Source: Agarivorans sp. Alg241-V36 (GTDB lineage Bacteria; Pseudomonadota; Gammaproteobacteria; Enterobacterales; Celerinatantimonadaceae). Taken from it: a stretch of 64,000 bases of DNA. This document shows, piece after piece, positions 36,563-47,389 of the stretch. How positions within the stretch are numbered: the stretch's first letter is position 1; each line of letters opens with the position of its first letter. Location of the stretch: contig NZ_UNRE01000002.1 in assembly GCF_900537085.1 (NCBI RefSeq), forward strand, positions 289 to 64,288, given 5' to 3'. The notes under the pieces were generated by a model. That model made no database searches. It was not told where the DNA came from and saw nothing but the letters and a program-made list of their open reading frames with translations. The translations under genes were made by a program, and so were the position numbers.

Positions 36563-37540
36563 ATGCCCACTATTATTGATGTCGCAAAAAAAGCTGGCGT
36601 GTCTGTGGCCACAGTATCGCGAATAATTAATCAAACTACTTTTGTTAGTGAGTCTAAAGTAGAAAAAGTACAACAAGCGATTAAGGCACTTAACTTTACG
36701 CCTAACTACCATGCGCAAAACCTAACTAACAATCCTAAGATTGGCCCTGCAATGATTGTGCAGTCGATCCAAGACCCCTTAACCGCGACCTTGCTCAAAG
36801 AACTGTCGGCACATGCCTCGGCTAATTCGATGCCGCTGCACTTAGTGTCGGGGGCCCACTCCGAACAACAAGAAATAGAGATGTTAGAGAACTACCTAAG
36901 CTTGGGGGTGCAATCTTTATATTTTGAAAGTGTGTATATGAAAGAGGAGCGTTTGGCCGAGTTTGTTCGTTTGCATCCTGGTTTATTGGTGGCGAAACGC
37001 TATTTGCCAGCATATCCCAAGCAGTGTTTGCATTTAGATCTCGTGGCAAGCCTTTGGCTAGCAGTAAAACTACTGGTAGAGCGAGGCCATAAGCAACTAA
37101 GTTTAATGTGCGAGGCGCAGCAGTTTCAAGCTATTGAGCAAAGCCTAAGCCACATTGATAGCCCTTTTAAGCAAGCCAATATTAGCCTGAGTCGCTTATC
37201 CCATGATCCTAACGATTGCTTGAACCGCGATATTGTATGTTCTAAAGCCTCGGCCTTTGTGTGTTTGTCGGCGCGGCTCAGTTGGCCGGTGTGGCAGCAG
37301 CTAAAAGATCAGCTAGGTGCGAGTAAGCAGTTTGAGTTTATTGGTGCCTCTAATAACGCTGCTGATAGTAAAGCTAGCTATAGCACGCTTTATTATCCGG
37401 TTCAGGCAATGGCTCAGCAAGCACTTGGCTTTTTAAGTGCTTCACAGCAAGATGTTAGCAAAGTATTTATTGCCCAATTACAAGAGCGCTATAGTGAGCA
37501 AGAACTCTGCTATTTACAGGACTTAGGCGCGGCAGGTTAA
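36563..37540 (+). CDS. LacI-family regulator
   Basis: A 325-residue regulator with the LacI helix-turn-helix (IIDVAKKAGVSVATVSRIIN, residues 4-23) and a periplasmic-binding-protein-like effector domain that is more diverged than usual, lacking the standard VGFDD segment (here FIGASNNAADS). AAGGAAACAT precedes the ATG. It lies between a GH50 gene and the convergent GH2 gene and is bracketed by terminators, so it forms a single-gene unit. It may tune the GH2 or GH50 genes, but no LacI-type palindrome comparable to TGTAATCG was found near them. Confidence 0.88.
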   Translation: MPTIIDVAKKAGVSVATVSRIINQTTFVSESKVEKVQQAIKALNFTPNYHAQNLTNNPKIGPAMIVQSIQDPLTATLLKELSAHASANSMPLHLVSGAHSEQQEIEMLENYLSLGVQSLYFESVYMKEERLAEFVRLHPGLLVAKRYLPAYPKQCLHLDLVASLWLAVKLLVERGHKQLSLMCEAQQFQAIEQSLSHIDSPFKQANISLSRLSHDPNDCLNRDIVCSKASAFVCLSARLSWPVWQQLKDQLGASKQFEFIGASNNAADSKASYSTLYYPVQAMAQQALGFLSASQQDVSKVFIAQLQERYSEQELCYLQDLGAAG

Positions 37541-37568
37541 GCTAAGTAGTAAGTGCTCGCTACTTAGC
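37541..37568. terminator. terminator between LacI-type and GH2 genes
   Basis: Perfect 9-bp stem GCTAAGTAG / CTACTTAGC (37541-37549 with 37560-37568), followed by CTTTTAAT on the + strand. It lies between convergent genes. Confidence 0.75.
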
Positions 37569-37588
37569 CTTTTAATAGAATAACGCTA

Positions 37589-40057
<2,469 letters not shown>

Positions 40058-40114
40058 GGATACTCAAAATAATATAACGAGGAGAAATAGCACTAGGCTA
40101 GTGGGTAAAATAAT

Positions 40115-40138
40115 TAGCCCACCGAGTGGTGGGCTAAG
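40115..40138 (-). terminator. terminator of the GH117 gene
   Basis: Stem TTAGCCCACC / GGTGGGCTAA (40115-40124 with 40129-40138), loop GAGT, followed in the - direction by a short T-rich stretch. Confidence 0.7.
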
Positions 40139-40141
40139 CGT

Positions 40142-41224
40142 TTAGTTTGAGTTTTGATACGTTGAGGCATCTAGTACTTGTTTCTTCACGCGGTAGCGAC
40201 AAATGAAGTTCCAATTCCAAGAGTCATCGTATTTATGACACAAGCCCCACTCTAAACCGGGAGACTCAATATCGGTTTCCTGGTTTGGGCGGAAAATACC
40301 TAGCGCTTCAGGCGCACCTTTAATATGTGACATAATTTCGAAGTTGATGCCGTCGGCAGCCCATTGCACTGTGTTCTTTTCTGGACCATCGGTGGTAATT
40401 AGCGAAGCAATGCCGCCACCTTTGTGCCAAACCGCAACTTCATGGCCGCTATTTGAAATGGGGTTGTATTCCGATTTCACATATGGGCCAAGAATGTCTT
40501 TAGCAATTGCCACACCGTGTTTAATTTCGCGACCGCCCATGTTCATCTCTTCACCCATGGTTTCACCTTTATAGTAAAGATAGAACTCACCCTTGAAGAA
40601 CATTAGGCAGGGATCGTGCACTTTATGGCTGTCAAAGCTGCCTTTAGCATTAACCAAGAAACGGTTGTCTTCCTCTGTGCGCCATTCGCCATCTTTAGCT
40701 GGGCTTAAAATAGGAGCAGGTGATTTAGTCCAAGGTCCAAATGGGCTATCGGCCCAAGCAATCGCTATTTCTTCAAACTGGCGGTTGGTATAAGGCGCTT
40801 GCACGGTTTGGTATACCAAGTAGTACTTGCCTTCGTGGGCTAATACTTCTGGTGTAAATACTGCGCGGTCATCGTAGGCTCCGGCGTCACCAGGAGCAAT
40901 GGCGCAACCGTGTTCTTTCCAGGTGATGCCATCTTCTGAGCTGGCATGCCAAACTTCGGTGAGATCCCAAGGAAAGACCTTGTCTTTAGGGTCGCCTGTA
41001 AAACCCAGAGTTTCGCCTTCGCCTTTGGTATACCAGCAGTGGTAAACACCCGCTACTTCTATTACTGCTGTTGGGTCTCGACGAATTACGCCTTCTTCAA
41101 AAGCAAAGTCACCTAGTAGCGGTTGCTCTGCAAATTCAACCATCCACTCTGGGCCTTTTGTATCGTAACCACGTTCAATTGCGCGTTTACTGGCCAAGCT
41201 TAGCTTGTTACCTGTCCCTGACAT
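40142..41224 (-). CDS. GH117 alpha-1,3-(3,6-anhydro-L-galactosidase)
   Basis: Exo-enzyme that splits neoagaro-oligosaccharides, chiefly neoagarobiose, into 3,6-anhydro-L-galactose and galactose. The 360-residue protein follows GH117 sequences closely along its length ([71 protein letters not shown]). Candidate catalytic residues are Asp50, Asp204 and His261 by analogy with characterised members. No signal peptide, so cytoplasmic. The frame extends to a TTG at 41260; ATG 41224 is chosen because GAGG lies 5-8 bases upstream and known members start there. It divides from the LacY-type permease gene across a 439-bp control region. Confidence 0.94.
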   Translation of the reverse strand: MSGTGNKLSLASKRAIERGYDTKGPEWMVEFAEQPLLGDFAFEEGVIRRDPTAVIEVAGVYHCWYTKGEGETLGFTGDPKDKVFPWDLTEVWHASSEDGITWKEHGCAIAPGDAGAYDDRAVFTPEVLAHEGKYYLVYQTVQAPYTNRQFEEIAIAWADSPFGPWTKSPAPILSPAKDGEWRTEEDNRFLVNAKGSFDSHKVHDPCLMFFKGEFYLYYKGETMGEEMNMGGREIKHGVAIAKDILGPYVKSEYNPISNSGHEVAVWHKGGGIASLITTDGPEKNTVQWAADGINFEIMSHIKGAPEALGIFRPNQETDIESPGLEWGLCHKYDDSWNWNFICRYRVKKQVLDASTYQNSN

Positions 41225-41275
41225 ATCTACCTCTATTTGTCGAAAAACTAAAGTGTTCAATAACTACTGGCTACA

Positions 41276-41308
41276 AAGGTAAACCAATTTGGCTTAATGG
41301 TACATTAA
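41276..41308. promoter_or_regulatory. UxuR/ExuR-like operators before GH117
   Basis: AAGGTAAACCAA (41276-41287; two mismatches, both at the left end) and a weak half-site ATGGTACATTAA (41297-41308) 21 bp further. A weak CRP-like sequence AGTGA-N6-ACACA lies at 41342-41357. The rest of the 439-bp gap up to 41481 shows nothing definite. Confidence 0.5.
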
Positions 41309-41481
41309 CTTGCGATTGAGCTGCGATTCAGATGAAAGAAAAGTGACCAAAGACACATTTTTGTAACTTAGATTTAAGCTTTCGTAATTCACTTATTGGA
41401 TACGGTAATGCTTTTGTATGACAAGCTTTTCAGCTTGGAACCCCCATAAATAAAGGCTTTGTTGATGTTAATGCTTATTAA

Positions 41482-41619
41482 CTCATCAACCAATTGCCTG
41501 GGTGGACTAGCATTTTGCCAACCAATAGCCGTATTTATGCCGAAATGTTAGCGGTGTCACTTTAAATTGGTTAATCATTATGTACGATAAAGCCTGTTAT
41601 TTAGATATTGGTTTACCAG
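41482..41619. promoter_or_regulatory. cluster of UxuR/ExuR-like operators before the LacY-type permease
   Basis: TTGGTTTACCAG (41608-41619, one mismatch) and TTGGTTAATCAT (41567-41578, two mismatches), plus weaker TTTGCCAACCAA (41514-41525) and CTCATCAACCAA (41482-41493). Start-to-start spacings are 32, 53 and 41 bp, near 3, 5 and 4 helical turns. Confidence 0.6.
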
Positions 41620-41663
41620 TGTGCTAGGCATTGAGTAGCTATCGCAAAATTAATGGAGTAATC

Positions 41664-42932
41664 ATGAAAACCGATTCTAACCGAGTCGCCATGGGCAAAG
41701 TTTGCCTTATGTACTTTTTTTACAACTTTTTCTGGTCGTTAAGCTCAGGTTCTTTATTTGCAGTATGGCTGAATGACAAAGTTGGCATCGATGGTTCTCA
41801 GATTGGCGTTTTGTTTGGCTTGCAAACCGGTATTGCGGTTTTGTTTAAACCAGCCTTTGGTTACATTCTTGATAAGTTAGGCCTTAAAAAACACCTCATT
41901 TACTTTATCTCCTTCCTAAGCCTGCTTATTGGTCCTTTCTACATCTACGTTTATGGCCCGCTGTTAGGCAATGATTCTACCTTTGTTCTCGGTATTGTTG
42001 CTGGCTCGGTTTACCTGGGCATGCTGTTCCAAGCGGGCAGTGGTGTTATCGCCTCTTATAGTGACCGTTTTGCGCGTTGTCATGATAACGATTTCGGATT
42101 GGTTAACGGCTTTGGTATCGCTGCCTGGGGTGTATCGGCAGTATTGGCGGGTTATCTGTATAACATCAACCCAGATTTCATTTTCTACGCCTGTAGTATT
42201 GCGGCCTTACTGATGTTGCTATGCGCTTGGACGCTTAAAGTAAGCCACTTAGAAGATGTTGATAACGAAGTTATCTCACAAGACAAGATTCAAAAGGAAG
42301 ACGTAATTCGCCTATTGAAGAACCCTAAGATGTGGGCCTTCATGACATACGCGGGCACTATTTCGGTGGTGTTCTGGACCTCAATGAGTCAGTTCACTCG
42401 CTACTTCATTAGTTTCTTCCCAACCCAAGAAGAGGGTATTTCATTTAGCTCAAACATGGACGGGCTTACCGCTATCTTTTTGTTCTTTGTTAGTGCTGGT
42501 GTTCCTTTTATTATTCGTAAAATTGGTGCCAAAGGCAGCCTTATTCTTACCGCTATTGGTATTACCTCATTCCTATTAATGATTGGTTTTGCTGGCTTAG
42601 GTGAGAAGAACCTTTACTTAGCCATTGTTGCTAAATTGCTGTTCGGCATTGTTAATCCGCTGTTGATTGTGTCGGTATTTGCTTACACCGCCGAGCAGTT
42701 TGATAAGAAAGTAAACTCCTTCACTTACATGTTTGGATTCCAAGTGGTCAATAACCTGATGACGGCGATTGCTGCGCCAGTGATGGGTGTGATGTACGAC
42801 CAACACGGATTCCCACATAGCTATATCTATTTTGGTGTGTTCGCTGCTGTTGCCACGGTATTGGCAATGTTCACGCTAAGTTCCAAGCAAAAGCTGACTA
42901 CAACAGATCAACAAGAAACCGTAGCAGCATAA
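41664..42932 (+). CDS. MFS oligosaccharide:proton symporter (LacY family)
   Basis: A 422-residue, 12-helix permease of the oligosaccharide:H+ symporter family. It begins with YFFYNFFWSLSSGSLFAVWL, close to the LacY/RafB helix 1, and contains GILFALQTG-type GVLFGLQTGIAVLFKP and the conserved GYILDKLGLKKHL loop. Likely imports neoagaro-oligosaccharides or galactosides after passage through the porin encoded next. ATG 41664 is chosen over an in-frame TTG at 41631 because GGAG lies 6 bases upstream. First gene of a probable operon with the porin and two GH50 genes, headed by a cluster of operators. Confidence 0.9.
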   Translation: MKTDSNRVAMGKVCLMYFFYNFFWSLSSGSLFAVWLNDKVGIDGSQIGVLFGLQTGIAVLFKPAFGYILDKLGLKKHLIYFISFLSLLIGPFYIYVYGPLLGNDSTFVLGIVAGSVYLGMLFQAGSGVIASYSDRFARCHDNDFGLVNGFGIAAWGVSAVLAGYLYNINPDFIFYACSIAALLMLLCAWTLKVSHLEDVDNEVISQDKIQKEDVIRLLKNPKMWAFMTYAGTISVVFWTSMSQFTRYFISFFPTQEEGISFSSNMDGLTAIFLFFVSAGVPFIIRKIGAKGSLILTAIGITSFLLMIGFAGLGEKNLYLAIVAKLLFGIVNPLLIVSVFAYTAEQFDKKVNSFTYMFGFQVVNNLMTAIAAPVMGVMYDQHGFPHSYIYFGVFAAVATVLAMFTLSSKQKLTTTDQQETVAA

Positions 42933-42975
42933 ATAATCGAAACACTATTTTTAAATAAGGATGTTAGGTAAACGT

Positions 42976-44379
42976 ATGAAAACACGTATTTTTGCACTAT
43001 CCGCTTTAGCGCTCTCTTGCAGTATGGCTAATGCGCAAGAAGCTGCTTTAGATTACTTAGGAGCACAAGTGGTTGAAGGTGCTCGCTTCTGGGGCTACGG
43101 CCGCGGTGGTACAGGTACTTCTACTGACAAAGTAATGGGCTTACGTTCAGATTTAGCCAACAACGGTTTTAATATTATCGAAACTGCTGGTAACCCACAT
43201 GCTCAAACGGGTCGTTTGGGTAACGAAGGTAACTTTGCAGAATTCCACATTGATTACGGTTTGGTTCTTAACGACATGAACTGGGTAATTAAAACCAACA
43301 TTGCTACCAATATGAAAGAATTCAATTTGGATGAATGGTGGGTTGCAGGCCAAGGCGTATTTAAGTCAAGCCCTGGTGCAGTAATTTGGGTGGGTAAACG
43401 TTATTACCAACGTTACAAAGCGGAAATTCTCGATTACCACATGCTACAAAATGATGGCGTAGGTGCAGGTATCGACGACTGGGACTTCGGTTTTGCCAAA
43501 TTCAACTTGGGCCTAACTAAAGAAGCTAATGGCGATGTATTCGGCGGTGACTTTTGTTCAAGTGACCCAAGTTATACCTGTGATACGAGTGGCCGTTCCG
43601 GATACCGTGGTACTTATCATTCTGTGAATACACGCTTACATGGAATGAAACTGACCGATAATATTGCAGCCGCAGTTTTCTTTAACTATGGCTTCTATGC
43701 TGGCTCAGACACGACTTTAAGTGATGGTGGTGCAACCGCAAAAGATCAGCAGCCTAACAGTTATCAAACTGGTTTCCAGATTAAACAAGGGGACTGGGCA
43801 GACTTTAACGAATTTGTTGTGCGTTACAGCAGTGACATCGGTAAGTCGATGACTCAAAGCTGGTTGGATACTCCATCAACTCAGATTGGTGCGTTCTTCC
43901 AAGGTATGCAAGAGCTAGGCGACTCGTTCCGAGTTCAATACGCTTTAGTGTATGAAGGCCAGAAATTTGATGAAGAAGCGCTGAACCGCAATACCGTTTC
44001 TATTGATAAGTCTGATTGGGGCAACATTACCATTCGTCCTACTTACATCTGGGATGACCGTTTTTCTACTGACTTAGAGCTGAGCTACGACCAAATCAAG
44101 CTAAATGCTCGTGAAGGTTACGGCGAAAGCGGAACTAACTCTTCATACAAAGTGACCTTATCGCAAAACGTACATATTGGTGGCACTTTCTGGGATCGCC
44201 CTGTACTGCGTTTCTTCGTGACTTACGGTCAGTCTGATACTCAAACTACGGTATACAACAACCGCCACGGTGAAGGTGTAGAGAACCCAAGTTATGAATG
44301 GCGTCACAACCCTTACGTAACAGAGAAAGGTAAAAACTCTGCTACTACAGTGGGCGCGCAGTTCGAAACTTGGTGGTAG
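42976..44379 (+). CDS. maltoporin-like (LamB family) outer membrane porin
   Basis: A 467-residue precursor with signal peptide (cleavage near ANA-Q) and a LamB-type beta-barrel. Shared features with maltoporin are RLGNEGNFAEFHIDYG, PGAVIWVGKRYYQRY, DDWDFGFAKFNLGLT and a C-terminal aromatic residue (TWW) as needed for outer-membrane assembly. In this operon it would pass agar oligosaccharides. ATG 42976 is preferred over ATG 42961 because TTAGG precedes it by 8 bases and the signal peptide starts there. A stem-loop follows it before the next GH50 gene. Confidence 0.9.
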   Translation: MKTRIFALSALALSCSMANAQEAALDYLGAQVVEGARFWGYGRGGTGTSTDKVMGLRSDLANNGFNIIETAGNPHAQTGRLGNEGNFAEFHIDYGLVLNDMNWVIKTNIATNMKEFNLDEWWVAGQGVFKSSPGAVIWVGKRYYQRYKAEILDYHMLQNDGVGAGIDDWDFGFAKFNLGLTKEANGDVFGGDFCSSDPSYTCDTSGRSGYRGTYHSVNTRLHGMKLTDNIAAAVFFNYGFYAGSDTTLSDGGATAKDQQPNSYQTGFQIKQGDWADFNEFVVRYSSDIGKSMTQSWLDTPSTQIGAFFQGMQELGDSFRVQYALVYEGQKFDEEALNRNTVSIDKSDWGNITIRPTYIWDDRFSTDLELSYDQIKLNAREGYGESGTNSSYKVTLSQNVHIGGTFWDRPVLRFFVTYGQSDTQTTVYNNRHGEGVENPSYEWRHNPYVTEKGKNSATTVGAQFETWW

Positions 44380-44411
44380 GCCACCCATAGTAATACCCAC
44401 TTAGCACTAGA

Positions 44412-44435
44412 GCCCGTAAGCCTTGGCTTACGGGC
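44412..44435. other. intercistronic stem-loop between porin and GH50 (2)
   Basis: Perfect 11-bp stem GCCCGTAAGCC / GGCTTACGGGC with a 2-base gap, ending 24 bp before the GH50 start. It is not followed by a T-run (CTCCCACTC), so it looks like an RNA-processing or stabilising hairpin, or weak attenuator, rather than a full terminator. Confidence 0.65.
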
Positions 44436-44459
44436 CTCCCACTCGTAATGGTAGAACTT

Positions 44460-47315
44460 ATGAAATTTACAAAAAATAAAATTGCCGCACTGTTATCGCT
44501 CACATTACTGGGTGTTTACGGATGTGGATCAACCCCTAGCTCTGGAGACGTCGAAGACGGCGTTGAAGATGTAGGTGGAACCGTTCCAGACTTTGAATCC
44601 GCTGCTTTTTTCAAAAAAGTTAAAAAAGACCATGCTAAAGCCGAAGTGGTTACCGACCAAGGCGTTACCAACGGTAGTAGTGCGCTTAAAGTAAGCTTCG
44701 ATTCTGTTTCAGAGGCCAACAAATTTAAGTACTGGCCAAATGTTAAAGTGCACCCAGATTCTGGATTTTGGAACTGGAATGCCAAAGGTAGCTTAAGCCT
44801 AGATATCAGTAACCCGACTGATAGCCCAGCAAACATCATTTTGAAGTTGGCTGACAACGTGGGCGTTATGGGCTCAGGTGACAACCAATTAAACTATGCG
44901 GTTAATGTACCCGCTGGCGAAACTGTGCCAGTTGAGATGTTATTTAACGGCACCAAACGTAAGTTAGATGGCTACTGGGGTGGCGAGAAAATTAACTTAC
45001 GTAACATCGTCGAATTCCAAATCTTTGTGCAAGGTCCAATGGATGCACAAACCGTTATTATTGATAACTTCGATTTAGTAGACGCTACCGGTGACTTCAT
45101 CGAAGCCTCTGGACAAGAAGTTAAAGTAAGTGGCCCAATTCCAACGGTTGCATCAATCACTAGCTTTGATGAAGGCCAACCCACCTTTGTTGCTTTTGAC
45201 CGCAGCGCAGCAGCAACTGTTACAGAGTTAAAAACCGACATGGGCGGTTTGTTGGCTGTTAAATTAGCTGCCAGCAATGCCTATCCAAATATCACCTTTA
45301 AAGCGCCTCAACCTTGGGATTGGAGCGAGCATGGTGATTTTAGTTTGGCTTTTGATCTAGAGAGCAAAACAGATGAGCCATTACAGTTATTTGTAAGGGT
45401 TGATGATGCCGAAAATGAAAACTGGGGTGGCACTGCCAACGGCGTAGTTGACAGCATGTCTAGCTATGTAACCTTAGCCCCTGGCGATGACGGTACTTTT
45501 TACTTACCGCTTGGCCAAACCGGCAGCCAAATTGTGTCTGGTATGCGTGCCGAGCCACCTAAAAAATCATACAACGCCCAGGCTATTAGTTATGGCTGGG
45601 GTGAGAAGAGCCTAGATGTTTCTAACATCGTATCTTTCCAGTTGTACTTACAAAACCCAACTAAAGATGCTGAGTTCAATATTAAGAGTGTTCGACTTAT
45701 TCCAAATATTGACGCCGACGCCACTCGCTACGAAGGCTTAATTGACCAATACGGTCAGTTCACAGGGTCTGATTGGCCGAAAAAAATCACTGAAGATGAA
45801 GAACTAGAGACCATGGGTAAGTTGGCCAAAATGTCTCTTAAATCAACCAGCCAAATGCCTGGTCGAAGCATCTACGGTGGCTGGGCTGACGGTCCTAAGT
45901 TAAAAGCGACTGGTTTTTTCCGCACCGAAAAAGTCGACGGTAAATGGGCCTTGGTTGATCCACAGGGTAATTTGTTCTTCGCCACTGGCGTAGACAACAT
46001 TCGTATGGACGACACAGTAACCATTACTGGCCATGACTTTGCTGATAAAGACAAGCGCAGTGGTAAAGAAGTCGCTTCAGAAGTGCGCCGTTCAATGTTT
46101 ACTTGGCTACCAGAAGATGACGACGTACTCGCTGAAAACTATGACTACGCAAACTGGGTGCATTCAGGGGCACTTAAGAAAGGCGAAGTATTTAGTTTCT
46201 ATGGCGCCAACTTACAACGTAAATATGGCGGTACTTTCTCAGAAGCTGAAAAAGTATGGAAAGACATCACTGTAGATCGAATGGTTGATTGGGGCTTTAC
46301 CACGCTAGGTAACTGGGCCGACCCAATGTTCTACGACAACCAGAAAGTAGCCTACGTGGCTAACGGTTGGATCTTTGGTGACCACGCACGTATTAGCACC
46401 GGCAATGACTACTGGGGTCCAATTCACGACCCGTTTGACCCAGAGTTTGTGAATAGCGTTAAAGCTATGACCAAGAAGTTAATGACCGAAGTAGACAAAA
46501 ATGATCCGTGGATGATGGGCGTATTTGTCGACAACGAGATTAGCTGGGGTAATACCAAAAATGACGCCAACCACTACGGTCTAGTTGTGAACGCGCTGAG
46601 CTACAACCTTAAGAAGAGCCCAGCTAAAAAGGCCTTTACCGAACACTTAAAAGAAAAGTATTGGGCAATTGAAGATCTAAACACTAGCTGGGGCGTAAAA
46701 GTTGCGTCTTGGGGAGAGTTTGAGAAATCATTTGATCACCGCTCTCGTTTAAGCAAAAACATGAAGAAAGATTATGCCGAAATGCTTGAAATGCTTTCTG
46801 CAAAATACTTCTCAACGGTTCGCGCTGAACTTAAGAAAGTACTGCCGAATCACCTATATCTAGGCGCACGCTTTGCTGACTGGGGGGTAACTCCTGAAAT
46901 TGCCAAAGGTGCAGCACCTTATGTAGATGTGATGAGTTACAACTTGTACGCCGAAGATCTTACCTCTAAAGGTGATTGGAGCAAGTTGGCCGAGTTAGAC
47001 AAGCCAAGCATTATTGGTGAGTTCCACTTCGGCGCAACAGACTCAGGTTTATTCCATGGCGGTATCGTGTCGGCAGCTAGCCAGCAAGATCGCGCTAAGA
47101 AATACACCAACTACATGAACAGTATTGCAGACAACCCTTACTTCGTAGGTGCTCACTGGTTCCAATACATCGATTCGCCAACAACGGGTCGTGCTTGGGA
47201 TGGTGAAAACTACAACGTAGGTTTTGTTTCAATCACTGATACACCATACGTTCCATTGGTTGAAGCCGCTAAAAAGTTCAACCAAGACGTTTACAAGCTT
47301 CGTTACAAAAAATAA
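44460..47315 (+). CDS. GH50 beta-agarase lipoprotein (2)
   Basis: A 951-residue GH50 enzyme with a lipoprotein signal (GVYGC, Cys22), Gly at +2, so outer-membrane retention is expected. A short acidic linker is followed by two carbohydrate-binding-like segments (about 45-225 and 240-420) and the GH50 catalytic domain (about 450-950). Acid/base Glu693 (VDNEISWG) and nucleophile Glu854 (IIGEFHFG) are 161 residues apart. It is highly similar in layout and wording to GH50 (1). ATG 44460 is chosen because the lipoprotein signal starts there; an in-frame ATG at 44448 adds four residues and neither has a strong ribosome site. Confidence 0.92.
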   Translation: MKFTKNKIAALLSLTLLGVYGCGSTPSSGDVEDGVEDVGGTVPDFESAAFFKKVKKDHAKAEVVTDQGVTNGSSALKVSFDSVSEANKFKYWPNVKVHPDSGFWNWNAKGSLSLDISNPTDSPANIILKLADNVGVMGSGDNQLNYAVNVPAGETVPVEMLFNGTKRKLDGYWGGEKINLRNIVEFQIFVQGPMDAQTVIIDNFDLVDATGDFIEASGQEVKVSGPIPTVASITSFDEGQPTFVAFDRSAAATVTELKTDMGGLLAVKLAASNAYPNITFKAPQPWDWSEHGDFSLAFDLESKTDEPLQLFVRVDDAENENWGGTANGVVDSMSSYVTLAPGDDGTFYLPLGQTGSQIVSGMRAEPPKKSYNAQAISYGWGEKSLDVSNIVSFQLYLQNPTKDAEFNIKSVRLIPNIDADATRYEGLIDQYGQFTGSDWPKKITEDEELETMGKLAKMSLKSTSQMPGRSIYGGWADGPKLKATGFFRTEKVDGKWALVDPQGNLFFATGVDNIRMDDTVTITGHDFADKDKRSGKEVASEVRRSMFTWLPEDDDVLAENYDYANWVHSGALKKGEVFSFYGANLQRKYGGTFSEAEKVWKDITVDRMVDWGFTTLGNWADPMFYDNQKVAYVANGWIFGDHARISTGNDYWGPIHDPFDPEFVNSVKAMTKKLMTEVDKNDPWMMGVFVDNEISWGNTKNDANHYGLVVNALSYNLKKSPAKKAFTEHLKEKYWAIEDLNTSWGVKVASWGEFEKSFDHRSRLSKNMKKDYAEMLEMLSAKYFSTVRAELKKVLPNHLYLGARFADWGVTPEIAKGAAPYVDVMSYNLYAEDLTSKGDWSKLAELDKPSIIGEFHFGATDSGLFHGGIVSAASQQDRAKKYTNYMNSIADNPYFVGAHWFQYIDSPTTGRAWDGENYNVGFVSITDTPYVPLVEAAKKFNQDVYKLRYKK

Positions 47316-47330
47316 TCGCAACAACGATTT

Positions 47331-47358
47331 AGCACTCCCCAGCGAGTTGGGGAGTGCT
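47331..47358. other. intercistronic stem-loop between GH50 (2) and GH50 (3)
   Basis: Perfect 10-bp stem AGCACTCCCC / GGGGAGTGCT (47331-47340 with 47349-47358), loop of 8, without a clear T-run (followed by ATCTGC). It may modulate read-through or mRNA stability between the two agarase genes. Confidence 0.6.
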
Positions 47359-47389
47359 ATCTGCTAGGTACAAGGAATGGGCAGGAAAT

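Noticed and set aside
44412-44435. Hairpin as a rho-independent terminator of the porin gene
   Set aside because: No T-run follows on either strand, so it is listed as an intercistronic stem-loop.
47354-47389. GTG start for GH50 (3)
   Set aside because: It lies inside the stem-loop and lacks a ribosome site; ATG 47390 follows AGGA and starts the signal peptide.
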